Below, one piece after another: positions 1 to 8,563 of a stretch of 64,000 nucleotides of DNA (positions are counted from its first letter, which is position 1; every line of letters begins with the position of its first letter). The DNA is taken from the NCBI GenBank assembly GCA_964342465.1, contig CAYFFQ010000008.1, forward strand, positions 10,449 to 74,448, in the 5' to 3' direction. The DNA comes from MGIIb-Q1 sp964342465. GTDB lineage: Archaea > Thermoplasmatota > Poseidoniia > Poseidoniales > Thalassarchaeaceae. The notes under the pieces were generated by a model that made no database searches, was not told the origin of the DNA, and saw only the letters and a program-made list of their open reading frames with translations. The position numbers were made by a program, and so were the translations under genes.

Positions 1-51
1 AATTTTTCATGGTCAGAGATTGAGGAGGCGCAGTTTGCGAAACGGCATTTC

Positions 52-93
52 ACAACTCCCCCTTTGCCCGCCCCCGTAAAGAACCGGAGTTGT
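52..93 (-). other. Inverted repeat downstream of the GFA-like gene
   Basis: An 8-base inverted repeat (ACAACTCC at 52-59, GGAGTTGT at 86-93) encloses a C-rich loop just past the 3' end of the minus-strand gene ending at 122. It could be a 3' hairpin, but there is no clear U tract and the loop is long, so this is tentative. The rest of bases 1-121 shows nothing recognisable. Confidence 0.25.
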
Positions 94-121
94 AGGCGAA
101 CATGGTTCACGCGCCTCTGTT

Positions 122-514
122 TCACGGGTCCACATTGGCAATTGAATCGCTTATCGTCACCCACGGATGGCGGCGATTTGTGTAGATTTCAAATGATGGA
201 ATGGGGAAGTCCGGGTTGGTGAAGAGGCCGACGGGAATCCCCGTAGATGAAGAACCACTCAGGGAGTAGTGAGTTGTCGAGCCGCAGTTCGTACAGAAAT
301 TGAAATCGATTTTTTGTCCATCGTCGCCAATTCTGGTGAACTTCTTCGTCTCACCGATGATGGTAACAACTCCGTTGGCGAATCTCGCTTGAACCCCGAA
401 TATGGAACCGGTTCTCTTCTGGCAGTCAAAGCAATGACATAGTCCCACTCTTTCTGGGTCGGCACTGGTGACGATTTTTACTAGCCCGCAGGCGCATTCG
501 GCACTCCGTTGCAT
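122..514 (-). CDS. GFA-family (glutathione-dependent formaldehyde-activating-like) zinc protein
   Basis: A 130-residue protein with the GFA/CENP-V fold signature: an N-terminal CACG pair, then CHCFDCQ around residues 27-33, and a second zinc ligand pair FCTNCGS near residue 75. In this family the cysteines bind structural and catalytic zinc. Many members are annotated as formaldehyde-activating, but most are not proven to act on glutathione adducts, and archaea usually lack glutathione, so the substrate is unknown. ATG start at 514 places the first Cys motif at residues 8-10, as in relatives. It stands alone, downstream of the ABC permease on the same strand and separated from it by a short tandem repeat. 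Family call is firm; function is not. Confidence 0.8.
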   Translation of the reverse strand: MQRSAECACGLVKIVTSADPERVGLCHCFDCQKRTGSIFGVQARFANGVVTIIGETKKFTRIGDDGQKIDFNFCTNCGSTTHYSLSGSSSTGIPVGLFTNPDFPIPSFEIYTNRRHPWVTISDSIANVDP

Positions 515-580
515 GTGAGTCCCAAACGTTCCCCCCCTCGTAAGTCTTCGGCCTGTGGGAATCTGTCTGTTGGTTAGCAG

Positions 581-685
581 GCGGCTGGGTGGGTTTGACT
601 TTCACTGTTCGCCTATTGGAGGTGGTTTTGTCCATGGATGAGCGGCTGGGTGGGTTTGACCTTCACTGTTCGCCCATTGGAGATG
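581..685. repeat. Two-copy 61-bp tandem repeat
   Basis: Near-identical segments of about 44 bases start at 581 and 642 (common start GCGGCTGGGTGGGTTTGAC), giving a 61-base period. The array lies between the start of the GFA-like gene and the 3' end of the ABC permease. It is one of several unrelated minisatellites of about 60-72 bases in this window. Confidence 0.8.
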
Positions 686-693
686 TCTTAGAT

Positions 694-3141
694 TCAGTGA
701 GAGAACTCCTGTGCCTTCTTGACGAGGTTCATGTTCTTCACTCGGTGGGTGCCTATTGGGGTTACGGATAGTGCAGATACGAGAATCATGCCAGTGACGA
801 GGAAGACTATCCTCCAGTCGATAGGGAAATCGAAATACCATGACCAGGTTGTGAACGCCGCACCCATCCATTGGGCGGTGGCAATAGATGCCCACGCCCC
901 GATGACACCGCCCAACAAGCCGATGACCATGTTCTCAAAGAGGAGAATGGTGCCGATTCTGGCCCCTGATGCTCCGAGTATTCTCAGGGTGGCGAATTCG
1001 TTGTCGTGCTCGGTCAGGTTGATGGCGAGTGTGTTGAGCAGAACTGCGATTGCTATTGCAGCCCCCATGAGCAGGAATACATAGAACAGTGCGGAGTTGT
1101 TCTCCCACGCCTCGTCAAAGGCAGCCTCCAATTCTGTATGGACTATCTGGGTTGTCCCTGTCAGGTTCTCGAGAGATGTGTCGTTGGCAGCATCAGCATC
1201 ACCAATGTTGCGTAGATATACGGTTGTGTGAAGGGTTTCGCCGATGAATCCAGTTCCTCGGGTGAGGTCAGAGTGATGGGCCCAGACCGAGCGGTCAATC
1301 TCACTCACGACTCCCGTCACATTAAATCGAAAATTGGTTATTCCGACAACCAATTCGATTTCATCGCCTACCTCCCATCCCAAGAATCGGGCGACCCCCT
1401 GGTCAATGACCGCTTCGGGAACTGTCGCGCCTGCGTTCGGTAGCCTCCCCTCTATTAGTGTTGTTTTGTGCATCGAAGAGGTGCCGTCGGTGCTAAACTT
1501 CTCCACGCCGTGAAGAAAAATCTCTCTCCTGTCGTCGGTTGCGTTGCTAGGTACGAGAAGTGCATACTCCGCTTCATAGAGGTGGTCATTTTCATCCACC
1601 CAATCTCTCACATGTTGATTGTCCAGAGGACTCATGTAGACGCTTACATCCCATGTCTCTGCATCTTGGGAATCTTGAATCCAATCGTACATCCCCGATG
1701 TAATCATCCACATGCCGCCGGCGAGAATCATCGACAGGCCGAGGCCGACGATGGTGATGGCGAGGCGGTTGGGTCTGCGGAATGTACCGCGGACTCCGAG
1801 ACCGGCGCTCGGTGGCAGTGATTGCGTCAGCCATGAGATGAAGATGTTCGGTTTGGCACCGGCCTCTATCCGCATCACCTCAAGAGGTGAGAGACGAGTG
1901 GCTCTCCATGCCGGCCACAGGCCGAAAATCAACAGAATGGCTATTACCGAGGCAAAGACCATCAGATGAATATCGGTGTAGTGACGAAGTTCCACCACAG
2001 GAACCCCTATCATCGTCTCGAAATACCATGTAGTCATTAACGTCGAACCCCACATGCCGAAAGGTATGGAGACGAGCCCCCCGACAATTCCATGTCCGAG
2101 AGGAATTGAGAGATAACTCATCAGAAGTGATTTTGAATCGGCACCTATTGTTCTCAAGACGGCGATTTCACGGCTCTGTCGCCTGACAGTTCGCTCCAAT
2201 GAGATGCTGATAACAATCGCTGAAATGCCGGCGAGCAACCAGAGAAACATCGGAGCGGTCTTTCTAGTCCCTTCGATGTCCTGGCGAAGTAACTCAACAC
2301 TCCAGATTCCGCTTCTGTCACTTATCTGAACACCTTGGATATCGCGGTCTCGCAATTGGTTCGTCAATTCTGAGCGCAGGTCATCAAGCCTCTCCCCCTC
2401 ATCCTCCATCGTGTCCTGAAGGTCGTAATCGGGTGTGCCGGTGACATCGAGATAGAGTATGTTCCGCTCTCCCCTCTCCTTGCCTAAGGCGTCAGTAAGC
2501 GTGTCTATAGGGAGATATATCACAGCGAAGTTCCCCTCTGTAGGCATCAATTGTTCCGGCCCGGGAACATACCACAGGTGTCGTGCGTGGTTGGCGTATC
2601 CAGTGACCGTCAGATTATGCTCGCTGTTGTTGAGCATGACCGTGACCGACTCCCCGATTTCGATGCCGAGTTCATCGTGCATGTGCACATCAATCAGCAC
2701 CTCGTCAGGGCGCACAGCCATCTCACCCCAACCCTCCCGTATGTATGGCAGAGTCACCCTCGCATCTGGAACATATCCGTGCACCGCCATCGGGATGCTC
2801 TCTTTCCCCGCCTCATTCTCCACGACGAAAACCTCCTCGTGGAAATAGTGTGTCTCACAGTTTTCAACCTCGAGGTCACTATCTCGGTATTTGGTAAGTG
2901 TCCCTTCACATGCTTGCAGTAGGTCATTCTCATCGAATGTGTATCCCATCATCGCAGTGGCTGCCATATCGTGCAGATTAGTGGTTCCGTAGAAGTCAGA
3001 ATAGACCCTGTCGGCATTTCTGACATGTTCATACATCACGATACTACTGATGGCTGCAAAACAGACGAGATTGAAGAAAATGAAGGCGAGGAACTTGCTG
3101 TTCCACTGGCTGCGTGCCAGCCGCTTGAACATCAATCGCAC
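694..3141 (-). CDS. FtsX/MacB-type ABC transporter permease
   Basis: An 815-residue permease of the MacB/LolCE/FtsX superfamily, a type VII mechanotransmission ABC protein that works on lipids, peptides or envelope components rather than classical uptake. It shows the double architecture: a first membrane helix at about residues 17-37, a long extracytoplasmic domain, a three-helix FtsX block at about 295-425, then a second helix at about 460-485, another extracytoplasmic domain and a final FtsX block at about 690-810. The GTG start at 3141 has a GAGGTGA ribosome site seven bases upstream; an ATG at 3132 is the alternative. It lies downstream of its probable ATPase on the same strand, separated by a 60-bp minisatellite. 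Substrate unknown. Confidence 0.88.
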   Translation of the reverse strand: MRLMFKRLARSQWNSKFLAFIFFNLVCFAAISSIVMYEHVRNADRVYSDFYGTTNLHDMAATAMMGYTFDENDLLQACEGTLTKYRDSDLEVENCETHYFHEEVFVVENEAGKESIPMAVHGYVPDARVTLPYIREGWGEMAVRPDEVLIDVHMHDELGIEIGESVTVMLNNSEHNLTVTGYANHARHLWYVPGPEQLMPTEGNFAVIYLPIDTLTDALGKERGERNILYLDVTGTPDYDLQDTMEDEGERLDDLRSELTNQLRDRDIQGVQISDRSGIWSVELLRQDIEGTRKTAPMFLWLLAGISAIVISISLERTVRRQSREIAVLRTIGADSKSLLMSYLSIPLGHGIVGGLVSIPFGMWGSTLMTTWYFETMIGVPVVELRHYTDIHLMVFASVIAILLIFGLWPAWRATRLSPLEVMRIEAGAKPNIFISWLTQSLPPSAGLGVRGTFRRPNRLAITIVGLGLSMILAGGMWMITSGMYDWIQDSQDAETWDVSVYMSPLDNQHVRDWVDENDHLYEAEYALLVPSNATDDRREIFLHGVEKFSTDGTSSMHKTTLIEGRLPNAGATVPEAVIDQGVARFLGWEVGDEIELVVGITNFRFNVTGVVSEIDRSVWAHHSDLTRGTGFIGETLHTTVYLRNIGDADAANDTSLENLTGTTQIVHTELEAAFDEAWENNSALFYVFLLMGAAIAIAVLLNTLAINLTEHDNEFATLRILGASGARIGTILLFENMVIGLLGGVIGAWASIATAQWMGAAFTTWSWYFDFPIDWRIVFLVTGMILVSALSVTPIGTHRVKNMNLVKKAQEFSH

Positions 3142-3180
3142 GGCTGCTTCACCTCACTGATGAAAACAGTAAATCGATGG

Positions 3181-3478
3181 CAGTTCGGGCGGTGGCGGTT
3201 GAGGTATCGGTCTTGGTGGTCGTTGCCGAGATTGTTGCGGCAGTTCGGATGGTGGCGGTTGAGGTATCGGTCTTGGTGGTCGTTGCCGAGNNNNNNNNNN
3301 NNNNNNNNNNNNNNNNNNNNNNNNNNNNNNNNNNNNNNNNNNNNNNNNNNNNNNNNNNNNNNNNNNNNNNNNNNNNNNNNNNNNNNNNNNGTATCGGTCT
3401 TGGTGGTCGTTGCCGAGGATGTTGCGGCAGTTCGGATGGTGGCGGCTGAAATATCGGTCTTGGCAGTCGTGACATAGG
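3181..3478. repeat. 60-bp minisatellite between ABC ATPase and permease genes
   Basis: A tandem array with an exact 60-base period: units start at 3181 and 3241, and after an assembly gap the array resumes at unit offset 24 (3391), with the last unit starting at 3428. The final unit diverges. Phase arithmetic says the true missing length is 33 bases modulo 60, not the placeholder 100. The array separates two genes that should be co-transcribed. Confidence 0.9.
3291..3390. other. Assembly gap (100 N)
   Basis: One hundred unknown bases inside the 60-bp minisatellite. The round length is typical of a scaffolding placeholder, and the repeat itself probably caused the assembly break. Confidence 0.98.
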
Positions 3479-3510
3479 CAGGAGGCTCGTTGGTCGGCCA
3501 TTCTCTCACC

Positions 3511-4494
3511 TCAATCATCATCTTCAGCATCTTTGTCAGTCGCTTCGATTATCTTGCTGACCGCTCCCACCAGAGCGGTGCTGACAACTTCCGCAGCCTT
3601 CCCCACTCCCTTGGCAGTCGCCTCGGCGATCGCCTCTGCCGCATCCAACGAGGAGTGAAGTGCAGCCCTTCCCCCTGGAGTGTCTGACACGATTTTTCCT
3701 GAATCGATGTTGATTATTCTGGTGGCATATTTTGTCAGTGCTAGGTCATGGGTGACAATGATGGCGGTGATTCTCTCTCTGCGGCAGGCGTTGACCAAGA
3801 CTTTCATCACTTGCGCCGTGGTCTCAGAATCGAGATTGCCTGTCGGCTCATCACCAAGCAGCAGTTTCGGCCCCTTCGCTAGTGAACGAGCGATGGCCAC
3901 CCTCTGTTGTTGCCCACCTGACAATTCACTCGGAAAGCGGTTCTCCAAGCCTCCGAGTCCCACCAGTTCAAGCACCCGTGCGGCCTTCTCTCTGTCCCTA
4001 CCCCCATGAATCTCTTGCGCCAGCATCACATTCTCCATCACGGTCAAGTCACCGAGGAGATTGAAGAACTGGAAGACATAGCCGACGTTTTCGCGCCTAA
4101 ATCTGGTCATCGCCTCAAGTTGTTTTGCGCGCTTACGCGCTTTGATGAAATTGGCCGGTGAGAAAGCGATGGAGAGAAGCAGATTGGCTACGAATTCCGG
4201 AATCCATGTCAACGGCCTGATGGCTGGATGCGGAGTCGGCACTGAGACCCGCTTCCGTACCACCTCTTCGGGTGCCTGAGGCACAGTTTCTCCATTGAAC
4301 AGATACTCTCCCTCAGTAGGGCTGTCTAAAGCAGAAACGATGTTCAACATGGTGGTTTTCCCTGAACCTGAGGGGCCCAAGAGACTGACCACCTCCCCCT
4401 CATGAATGTCGAGAGTGACCCCATCCAGCGCCTTCACGGTGGCCACCTTACCGACATAGTGTCGCTTGACATCCCGCAATGACAAGAGGGCCAT
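3511..4494 (-). CDS. ABC transporter ATP-binding protein (LolD/MacB-type)
   Basis: An ATPase partner for the FtsX-type permease downstream. It shows Walker A GPSGSGKTT, the signature LSGGQQQRVAIARSL, Walker B LLLGDEPTGNLD and a switch histidine in IIVTHD, all typical of the LolD/MacB branch. Two features are unusual. An insertion of about 50 residues lies between Walker A and the Q-loop (FQFFNLL), including a hydrophobic amphipathic segment around LLLSIAFSPANF. A C-terminal extension of about 45 residues is Ala-rich and ends in an acidic tail (KDAEDDD). I chose ATG 4494 over the upstream GTG 4524 because a TATA-like box at 4514-4522 would overlap the longer form and sits about 24 bases before 4494, which fits a leaderless transcript. 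Confidence 0.88.
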   Translation of the reverse strand: MALLSLRDVKRHYVGKVATVKALDGVTLDIHEGEVVSLLGPSGSGKTTMLNIVSALDSPTEGEYLFNGETVPQAPEEVVRKRVSVPTPHPAIRPLTWIPEFVANLLLSIAFSPANFIKARKRAKQLEAMTRFRRENVGYVFQFFNLLGDLTVMENVMLAQEIHGGRDREKAARVLELVGLGGLENRFPSELSGGQQQRVAIARSLAKGPKLLLGDEPTGNLDSETTAQVMKVLVNACRRERITAIIVTHDLALTKYATRIINIDSGKIVSDTPGGRAALHSSLDAAEAIAEATAKGVGKAAEVVSTALVGAVSKIIEATDKDAEDDD

Positions 4495-4513
4495 GCGCTT
4501 GCGAGTCAGTCGC

Positions 4514-4522
4514 CACTTATAC
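4514..4522 (-). promoter_or_regulatory. TATA-like box for the ABC exporter operon
   Basis: On the minus strand TGTATAAGT sits about 20-28 bases upstream of ATG 4494, the usual archaeal TATA distance to a transcription start. This would make the ATPase mRNA essentially leaderless. Confidence 0.45.
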
Positions 4523-4636
4523 ACATTTTGAACTTGTTGTCACCCACTCTCGCTGACCCCTCAACAGAGCGACATTCTGCTGGTTATTGGGCGCATTCCT
4601 CAGAACTGGGCAAGGCCAAGGGTGGGTTTACTCGGT

Positions 4637-4711
4637 AGTGAAACTCACATCAGTCGCTGGTGAAGCAGGGCAAACCCCATCCACAGCGGAGGTGTGCGCC
4701 GGCGTTTCACT
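4637..4711. promoter_or_regulatory. Spaced inverted repeat between divergent ABC and regulator genes
   Basis: AGTGAAAC at 4637-4644 and its exact complement GTTTCACT at 4704-4711 flank the region between the exporter operon and the HTH_10 regulator. This could be a pair of operator half-sites for the neighbouring regulator. Eight-base matches also arise by chance, so this is only a candidate. Confidence 0.3.
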
Positions 4712-4721
4712 TGAATAGGAG

Positions 4722-5438
4722 ATGCTCTCGTGCGCTATGAACGGAGGTTGGTCGGTGCGCGAAGTGACCCTGTTTTGGAAGCGCCACCGCCTCGCCCTCA
4801 ACAGGGCGGCCATCGCCGCGGACATCTTCGAGAAGATAGTCTTCCTCGGTTACCTTGAGAGAACCCCTGAGGTTGTTGTCACCATCATGCGAGGTGTCTG
4901 TAATGAGGGACACACCCCACACGACCTCGACCAACATGATGATTACGAAGTGGTGGATATTCTTGCAGAACCAACTCCCCTTGACTCGGCTTGGATTTTC
5001 TCTCTCAAAATAAGTCATCCATTAACCATGCTCGCTGCAAAGGTCGGACAATTGACGGTGAAGCCTGGCTCCTGCCTGAATCAGGAAGGGCTCCATTACA
5101 CCCTCCGTGGAACGGCTCTCTCAATCAACATAGTCAGAACAGCGGCGCGGATGATGCTCAAGCCGGATTATGTCAAAGTCACACAAATCTCGCAAATCGA
5201 CTTCAAAGGCAATCAGGTGCTGACAGACCAGCAGATGTTGGTCATCAAGACAGCATTTGACATGGGTTGGTATGAAATTCCCAGAAAGGTGAAGATTGCT
5301 GAAATCGCTGATGTGGTAGGTCTCAGTCGTGCGGCCACCTCAGAACATCTCATCCGCGCCGAAGGGACAATTGTCAAGTACTTCCTCTATGGCGACCCGG
5401 AACTCAATGACGAAGACGATTTCTCGGTCAGGAAATGA
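4722..5438 (+). CDS. HTH_10 (Bat-like) transcription regulator
   Basis: A 238-residue protein. Its last 60 residues form the HTH_10 domain of archaeal bacterio-opsin-activator (Bat) relatives: LTDQQMLVIKTAF begins the first helix and VVGLSRAATSEHLIRAE is the recognition region. The N-terminal about 150 residues look like the variable sensor part of such regulators. It resembles the second regulator at 36593-37261: both begin with a V-R/Q-E-V-x-LFW block and end with the same domain. ATG 4722 has AGGAG almost touching it; ATG 4737 is an equally possible start. Divergent from the ABC exporter, which is therefore its likeliest target. Ligand unknown. Confidence 0.8.
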   Translation: MLSCAMNGGWSVREVTLFWKRHRLALNRAAIAADIFEKIVFLGYLERTPEVVVTIMRGVCNEGHTPHDLDQHDDYEVVDILAEPTPLDSAWIFSLKISHPLTMLAAKVGQLTVKPGSCLNQEGLHYTLRGTALSINIVRTAARMMLKPDYVKVTQISQIDFKGNQVLTDQQMLVIKTAFDMGWYEIPRKVKIAEIADVVGLSRAATSEHLIRAEGTIVKYFLYGDPELNDEDDFSVRK

Positions 5439-5550
5439 GGACGAGCAGGTTGTCCTACTGTGACATCCCAACGCGATTCTCAGCACCACCCATCGTTTTT
5501 GTTCAGATTTGTTGACATAACCTACTTCAGTCGTGTAGTTGTGAGCAGAT

Positions 5551-6453
5551 GTGAGGAGAATGGGCGTGGCTCAGAGACTAATAGGAGCCCATGTCTCCAC
5601 TGCCGGTGGCGTTGAGAGAGCACCTGCAAGGGGTGCGGAGATAGACGCCGACTGCATCCAGATTTTCTCCGCAAATCAGAGGCAATGGACTCCAAAACCG
5701 CTGACAGACCACTCAGTTGACAGTTGGTGGCGCGAGTGTGCGACACACAAGATTTCGTCAGTCATCAGCCATTCATCTTATCTCATCAACCTCTCCGCCG
5801 ACAGCGATGAAAAGATGGAGAGGTCTCACGATGCTCTCGTTGCAGAACTTGAGCGCTCTCAGAGGCTCGGGGTCGGTGGAGTGGTCCTTCACCCGGGTTC
5901 CCACTTGGGGAGAGGCGAGAGAGAGGGTCTAGCGATGATTGCTGAGAGCCTTGATTCAGTGTTCGAGAGATGTGGCGACCTACATGGTCGAAAACTAGGC
6001 GATACAGAGGAGTCACCTGTGCGAATCCTCTTGGAAAACACCGCCGGGCAAGGAACAAACCTTGGCTATAGACTGGAGCACTTGGCCGAAATCATGAGGT
6101 TTGCTTCGGCTTCGAGCCGTGAGCGATTGGGAGTCTGCATGGACACCTGTCACATCTTCGCTGCCGGCTACGACATCTCTACCGATGCTGGCTGGGACGC
6201 TCTTTGGAGTGACTATGATGAGATACTCGGTGCCGCCACTCTTGAAGCGGTGCATGTAAATGATTCACTCAAGGAATGTGGGAGCAGACGGGACAGACAC
6301 GCTGGCATCGCTGAGGGAGAGATAGGCGCGGCTCCGTTCAGGAGACTGATGCGGGACGAGAGGTTCCTAGGTGTTCCGATGACCCTCGAAACACCCTCCG
6401 GAATGGAAGGTTGGGCGAGAGAGATAACTATGATGCGGTCATGGCAGTTGTGA
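5551..6453 (+). CDS. nfo: Endonuclease IV (AP endonuclease)
   Basis: A TIM-barrel apurinic/apyrimidinic endonuclease that nicks DNA 5' of abasic sites in base-excision repair. The metal and active-site motifs appear in order: GAHVSTAGG near the start, HSSYLINLS, LHPGSHLG, LLENTAGQG, MDTCHIFAAGYD, VHVNDS, DRHAGIAEG and ETPSG near the end. At 300 residues it has the normal family length. GTG 5551 gives the longest form; ATG 5560 is a good alternative. It precedes the aromatic operon by about 90-120 bases on the same strand and may be transcribed separately. A second, more divergent barrel of this superfamily lies at 57622-58791. Confidence 0.93.
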   Translation: MRRMGVAQRLIGAHVSTAGGVERAPARGAEIDADCIQIFSANQRQWTPKPLTDHSVDSWWRECATHKISSVISHSSYLINLSADSDEKMERSHDALVAELERSQRLGVGGVVLHPGSHLGRGEREGLAMIAESLDSVFERCGDLHGRKLGDTEESPVRILLENTAGQGTNLGYRLEHLAEIMRFASASSRERLGVCMDTCHIFAAGYDISTDAGWDALWSDYDEILGAATLEAVHVNDSLKECGSRRDRHAGIAEGEIGAAPFRRLMRDERFLGVPMTLETPSGMEGWAREITMMRSWQL

Positions 6454-6573
6454 CCGCCGTCGATTCTGATTTAGAATCCATCCTAAGGTTCGGTACAGGG
6501 GAGACGGCTGGCTTCCTTCTGACCGTCGAATCATCCAATCGTGGACCTATTGGTTGATGATGATTGTTTTAGC

Positions 6574-7515
6574 ATGGTTGCGCCCCCCAAGGGGCGCAAG
6601 AGGCGGTCGGGAGTGATTGACGGAGAAATTTCGCAGGCGAAAAACGAGCGTCTGAAGAGACTTCTTCCGATGGGTCGAGGTGTCTGGGTCCCGATTGACC
6701 ATGCGGTCTCAGACTGGCCGGTTGAGGGTTTGGATGACATCGCTGGGCTAGTCAATCAAGTGACTGCGAGAGGTGGTGCTGATGCGCTGGTTGCCCATCG
6801 CGGTCCCTTGACCACGCACCGCGGCGACTGTTCAGAGAAGTGGAGAGGCGGGTGGGTCTGCCATCTCTCAGTCTCCACCCGTCATGGCGGAGATGGGAGT
6901 GGATGGAAGCGCCTCGCCGGAGAGGCGAGGACGGCGGTGGAATCGGCTCTCTCCCGAGGAGCCGTGGCGGTAAGTGTGCAGGTCAATCTCGGCGACCCCG
7001 CCGAGAGCGAGATGTTGGTTGACATGGCGAAGGTCGCTGACGCCTGTCACGCTCTCGGCGTACCGCTACTCGGTATGGTCTATCCTCGCGGCCCCTCTCT
7101 TTCTGTCATGCAGGGCGATGACACCGGTGCGGTGGCCCATGCTGTCAGAATCGCTTGGGAACTCGGTTGTGATGTCGTCAAGGTGCCGTGGACCGGAGAT
7201 TCCAACTCATTTCACAAGGTTACAGCCGCCGCCCCGATTCCAGTGCTCATCGCCGGTGGTGCGAATAGTGACGAATTCGGTTCGGTCATTCGCATGGTCA
7301 GAAAAGCGATGGCAGCGGGGGCGGCAGGAGTCTGCATGGGCAGACAGGTGTTCGCCTCCGACAATCCTTCTCAGAGGGTGCGGCAACTGGCCGAAGTCGT
7401 ACATGGACTGCCTTGGGATGCCGATGGTCGATTCAAATTCGACCCGGATGAAGCAGATGCTTTGGATGACCTGTATGAATTGTTCGAGCAGAGGCTCGGT
7501 GATTCCGCCGACTAG
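6574..7515 (+). CDS. aroA': 2-amino-3,7-dideoxy-D-threo-hept-6-ulosonate (ADH) synthase
   Basis: A class I aldolase-like enzyme that condenses L-aspartate semialdehyde with 6-deoxy-5-ketofructose 1-phosphate, the first step of the archaeal route to 3-dehydroquinate. Motifs match the family: VPIDHAVSDWP at the first strand, HLSVSTRHG, LGMVYPRG, the Schiff-base lysine in VVKVPWTGD, and the phosphate-binding IAGGAN and GVCMGRQVF. I prefer ATG 6574 (313 residues); an in-frame GTG at 6541 would add 11 poorly conserved residues. It heads a tight operon with DHQ synthase II, shikimate kinase and chorismate synthase, and lies upstream of aspartate kinase, which feeds its substrate. Confidence 0.93.
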   Translation: MVAPPKGRKRRSGVIDGEISQAKNERLKRLLPMGRGVWVPIDHAVSDWPVEGLDDIAGLVNQVTARGGADALVAHRGPLTTHRGDCSEKWRGGWVCHLSVSTRHGGDGSGWKRLAGEARTAVESALSRGAVAVSVQVNLGDPAESEMLVDMAKVADACHALGVPLLGMVYPRGPSLSVMQGDDTGAVAHAVRIAWELGCDVVKVPWTGDSNSFHKVTAAAPIPVLIAGGANSDEFGSVIRMVRKAMAAGAAGVCMGRQVFASDNPSQRVRQLAEVVHGLPWDADGRFKFDPDEADALDDLYELFEQRLGDSAD

Positions 7516-7528
7516 TGAGGGTGTCGGA

Positions 7529-8563
7529 ATGGAACTTTGGTTGCTCTACTCGGGAATGGGGGGTAAGCGTCCCGCTGATGCCGTCCTCGCGCAGGGGGAT
7601 GTACCACCGGATTGGGCTGGTGAAGGGGGGATTCGCACCTACACCGTACGAGAGGGCTGTTTAACTGGACCACGCGGAGATGCGTGTGGAGTGTATCTCA
7701 CCATCAGTGATGAATCCGAACAACTCAATGCCTTGCAGTATATCGGGATGGGGGAATGGGTCGTTGTCGAATGTGGTGATTGGAAAATGATACCCATCGA
7801 GAACATCGTCGCCGCTGCCCAATCCTCTGCGACCAAGGTGGCAGCGGTTATCACGGAGCCGTCACAACTGCAGGGGGCAGCGTTTGCACTCGCCAGCGGT
7901 GTTGATGCTCTAGTCATTCCAGATGATGACGACCTCTGGGAAACTGCTGAGTTTCTTGCCGCGAAGAGGCTGTCAGATTCTAGTTCCTACAGCGAAACGT
8001 CAGCAATCGTCGTTCCCACATCCGTTGATGACTCACTCGAAGTCACCTCCGTCGAACCCAGCGGTCTAGGTGACAGAGTCTGCATCGACCTAGTGCAGAT
8101 GCTCGAATTGGGGGAGGGGCTCCTCATCGGTTCATCAGCATCGATGCTGACGCTGGTTCACGGTGAGACATTGCCATCCGAGTTCGTTCAACCTCGGCCG
8201 TTCAGGGTGAATGCCGGCCCCGTGCATTCATATGTTCTCATGGGAGATGGCGACACCAAATACCTCTCAGAACTGGAAGCCGGTGACGAGGTCTTGGTCG
8301 CTTCAGCTGACTCATGCAGGGTCGTCGCTGTCGGCCGATTGAAAATCGAATCAAGGCCGTTGCTTCTTGTGCGGCTGCAAGCCGACAGCGGCGAAACAGG
8401 ACAGGTATTCCTGCAACAGGCAGAAACGGTTCGTCTTGTGTCAAACCTTGAAAAGCCAGTCTCCGTCACGTCCCTCAAGGAAGGGATGCGGATTCTCGGT
8501 TCCATCTGTGCTCAGGGTAGGCACCTAGGTCGGGCAATTACCAGTTCAGTGGAGGAGAGATGA
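7529..8563 (+). CDS. aroB': 3-dehydroquinate synthase II
   Basis: An NAD-dependent archaeal enzyme (344 residues) converting ADH to 3-dehydroquinate. It is unrelated to bacterial AroB. The C-terminal half is diagnostic: LVHGETLPSEF, PRPFRVNAGPVHSYVLM and YLSELEAGDEVLV, with the family ending VTSLKEGMRILG. A longer reading frame runs upstream through the preceding gene, but ATG 7529 sits 13 bases after the ADH synthase stop with GAGGGTG in front of it and gives the standard length. Its stop overlaps the shikimate kinase start in ATGA (8560-8563), implying translational coupling. Confidence 0.94.
   Translation: MELWLLYSGMGGKRPADAVLAQGDVPPDWAGEGGIRTYTVREGCLTGPRGDACGVYLTISDESEQLNALQYIGMGEWVVVECGDWKMIPIENIVAAAQSSATKVAAVITEPSQLQGAAFALASGVDALVIPDDDDLWETAEFLAAKRLSDSSSYSETSAIVVPTSVDDSLEVTSVEPSGLGDRVCIDLVQMLELGEGLLIGSSASMLTLVHGETLPSEFVQPRPFRVNAGPVHSYVLMGDGDTKYLSELEAGDEVLVASADSCRVVAVGRLKIESRPLLLVRLQADSGETGQVFLQQAETVRLVSNLEKPVSVTSLKEGMRILGSICAQGRHLGRAITSSVEER

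Noticed and set aside
3132..3530. Basic Arg/Pro-rich repeat proteins read from the 60-bp array
   Set aside because: All frames of the array are open because the period is a multiple of three; they span an assembly gap and have no ribosome site or family.
6974..7528. Long N-terminal extension of 3-dehydroquinate synthase II
   Set aside because: It overlaps ADH synthase in another frame; ATG 7529 with a ribosome site gives the family's length.
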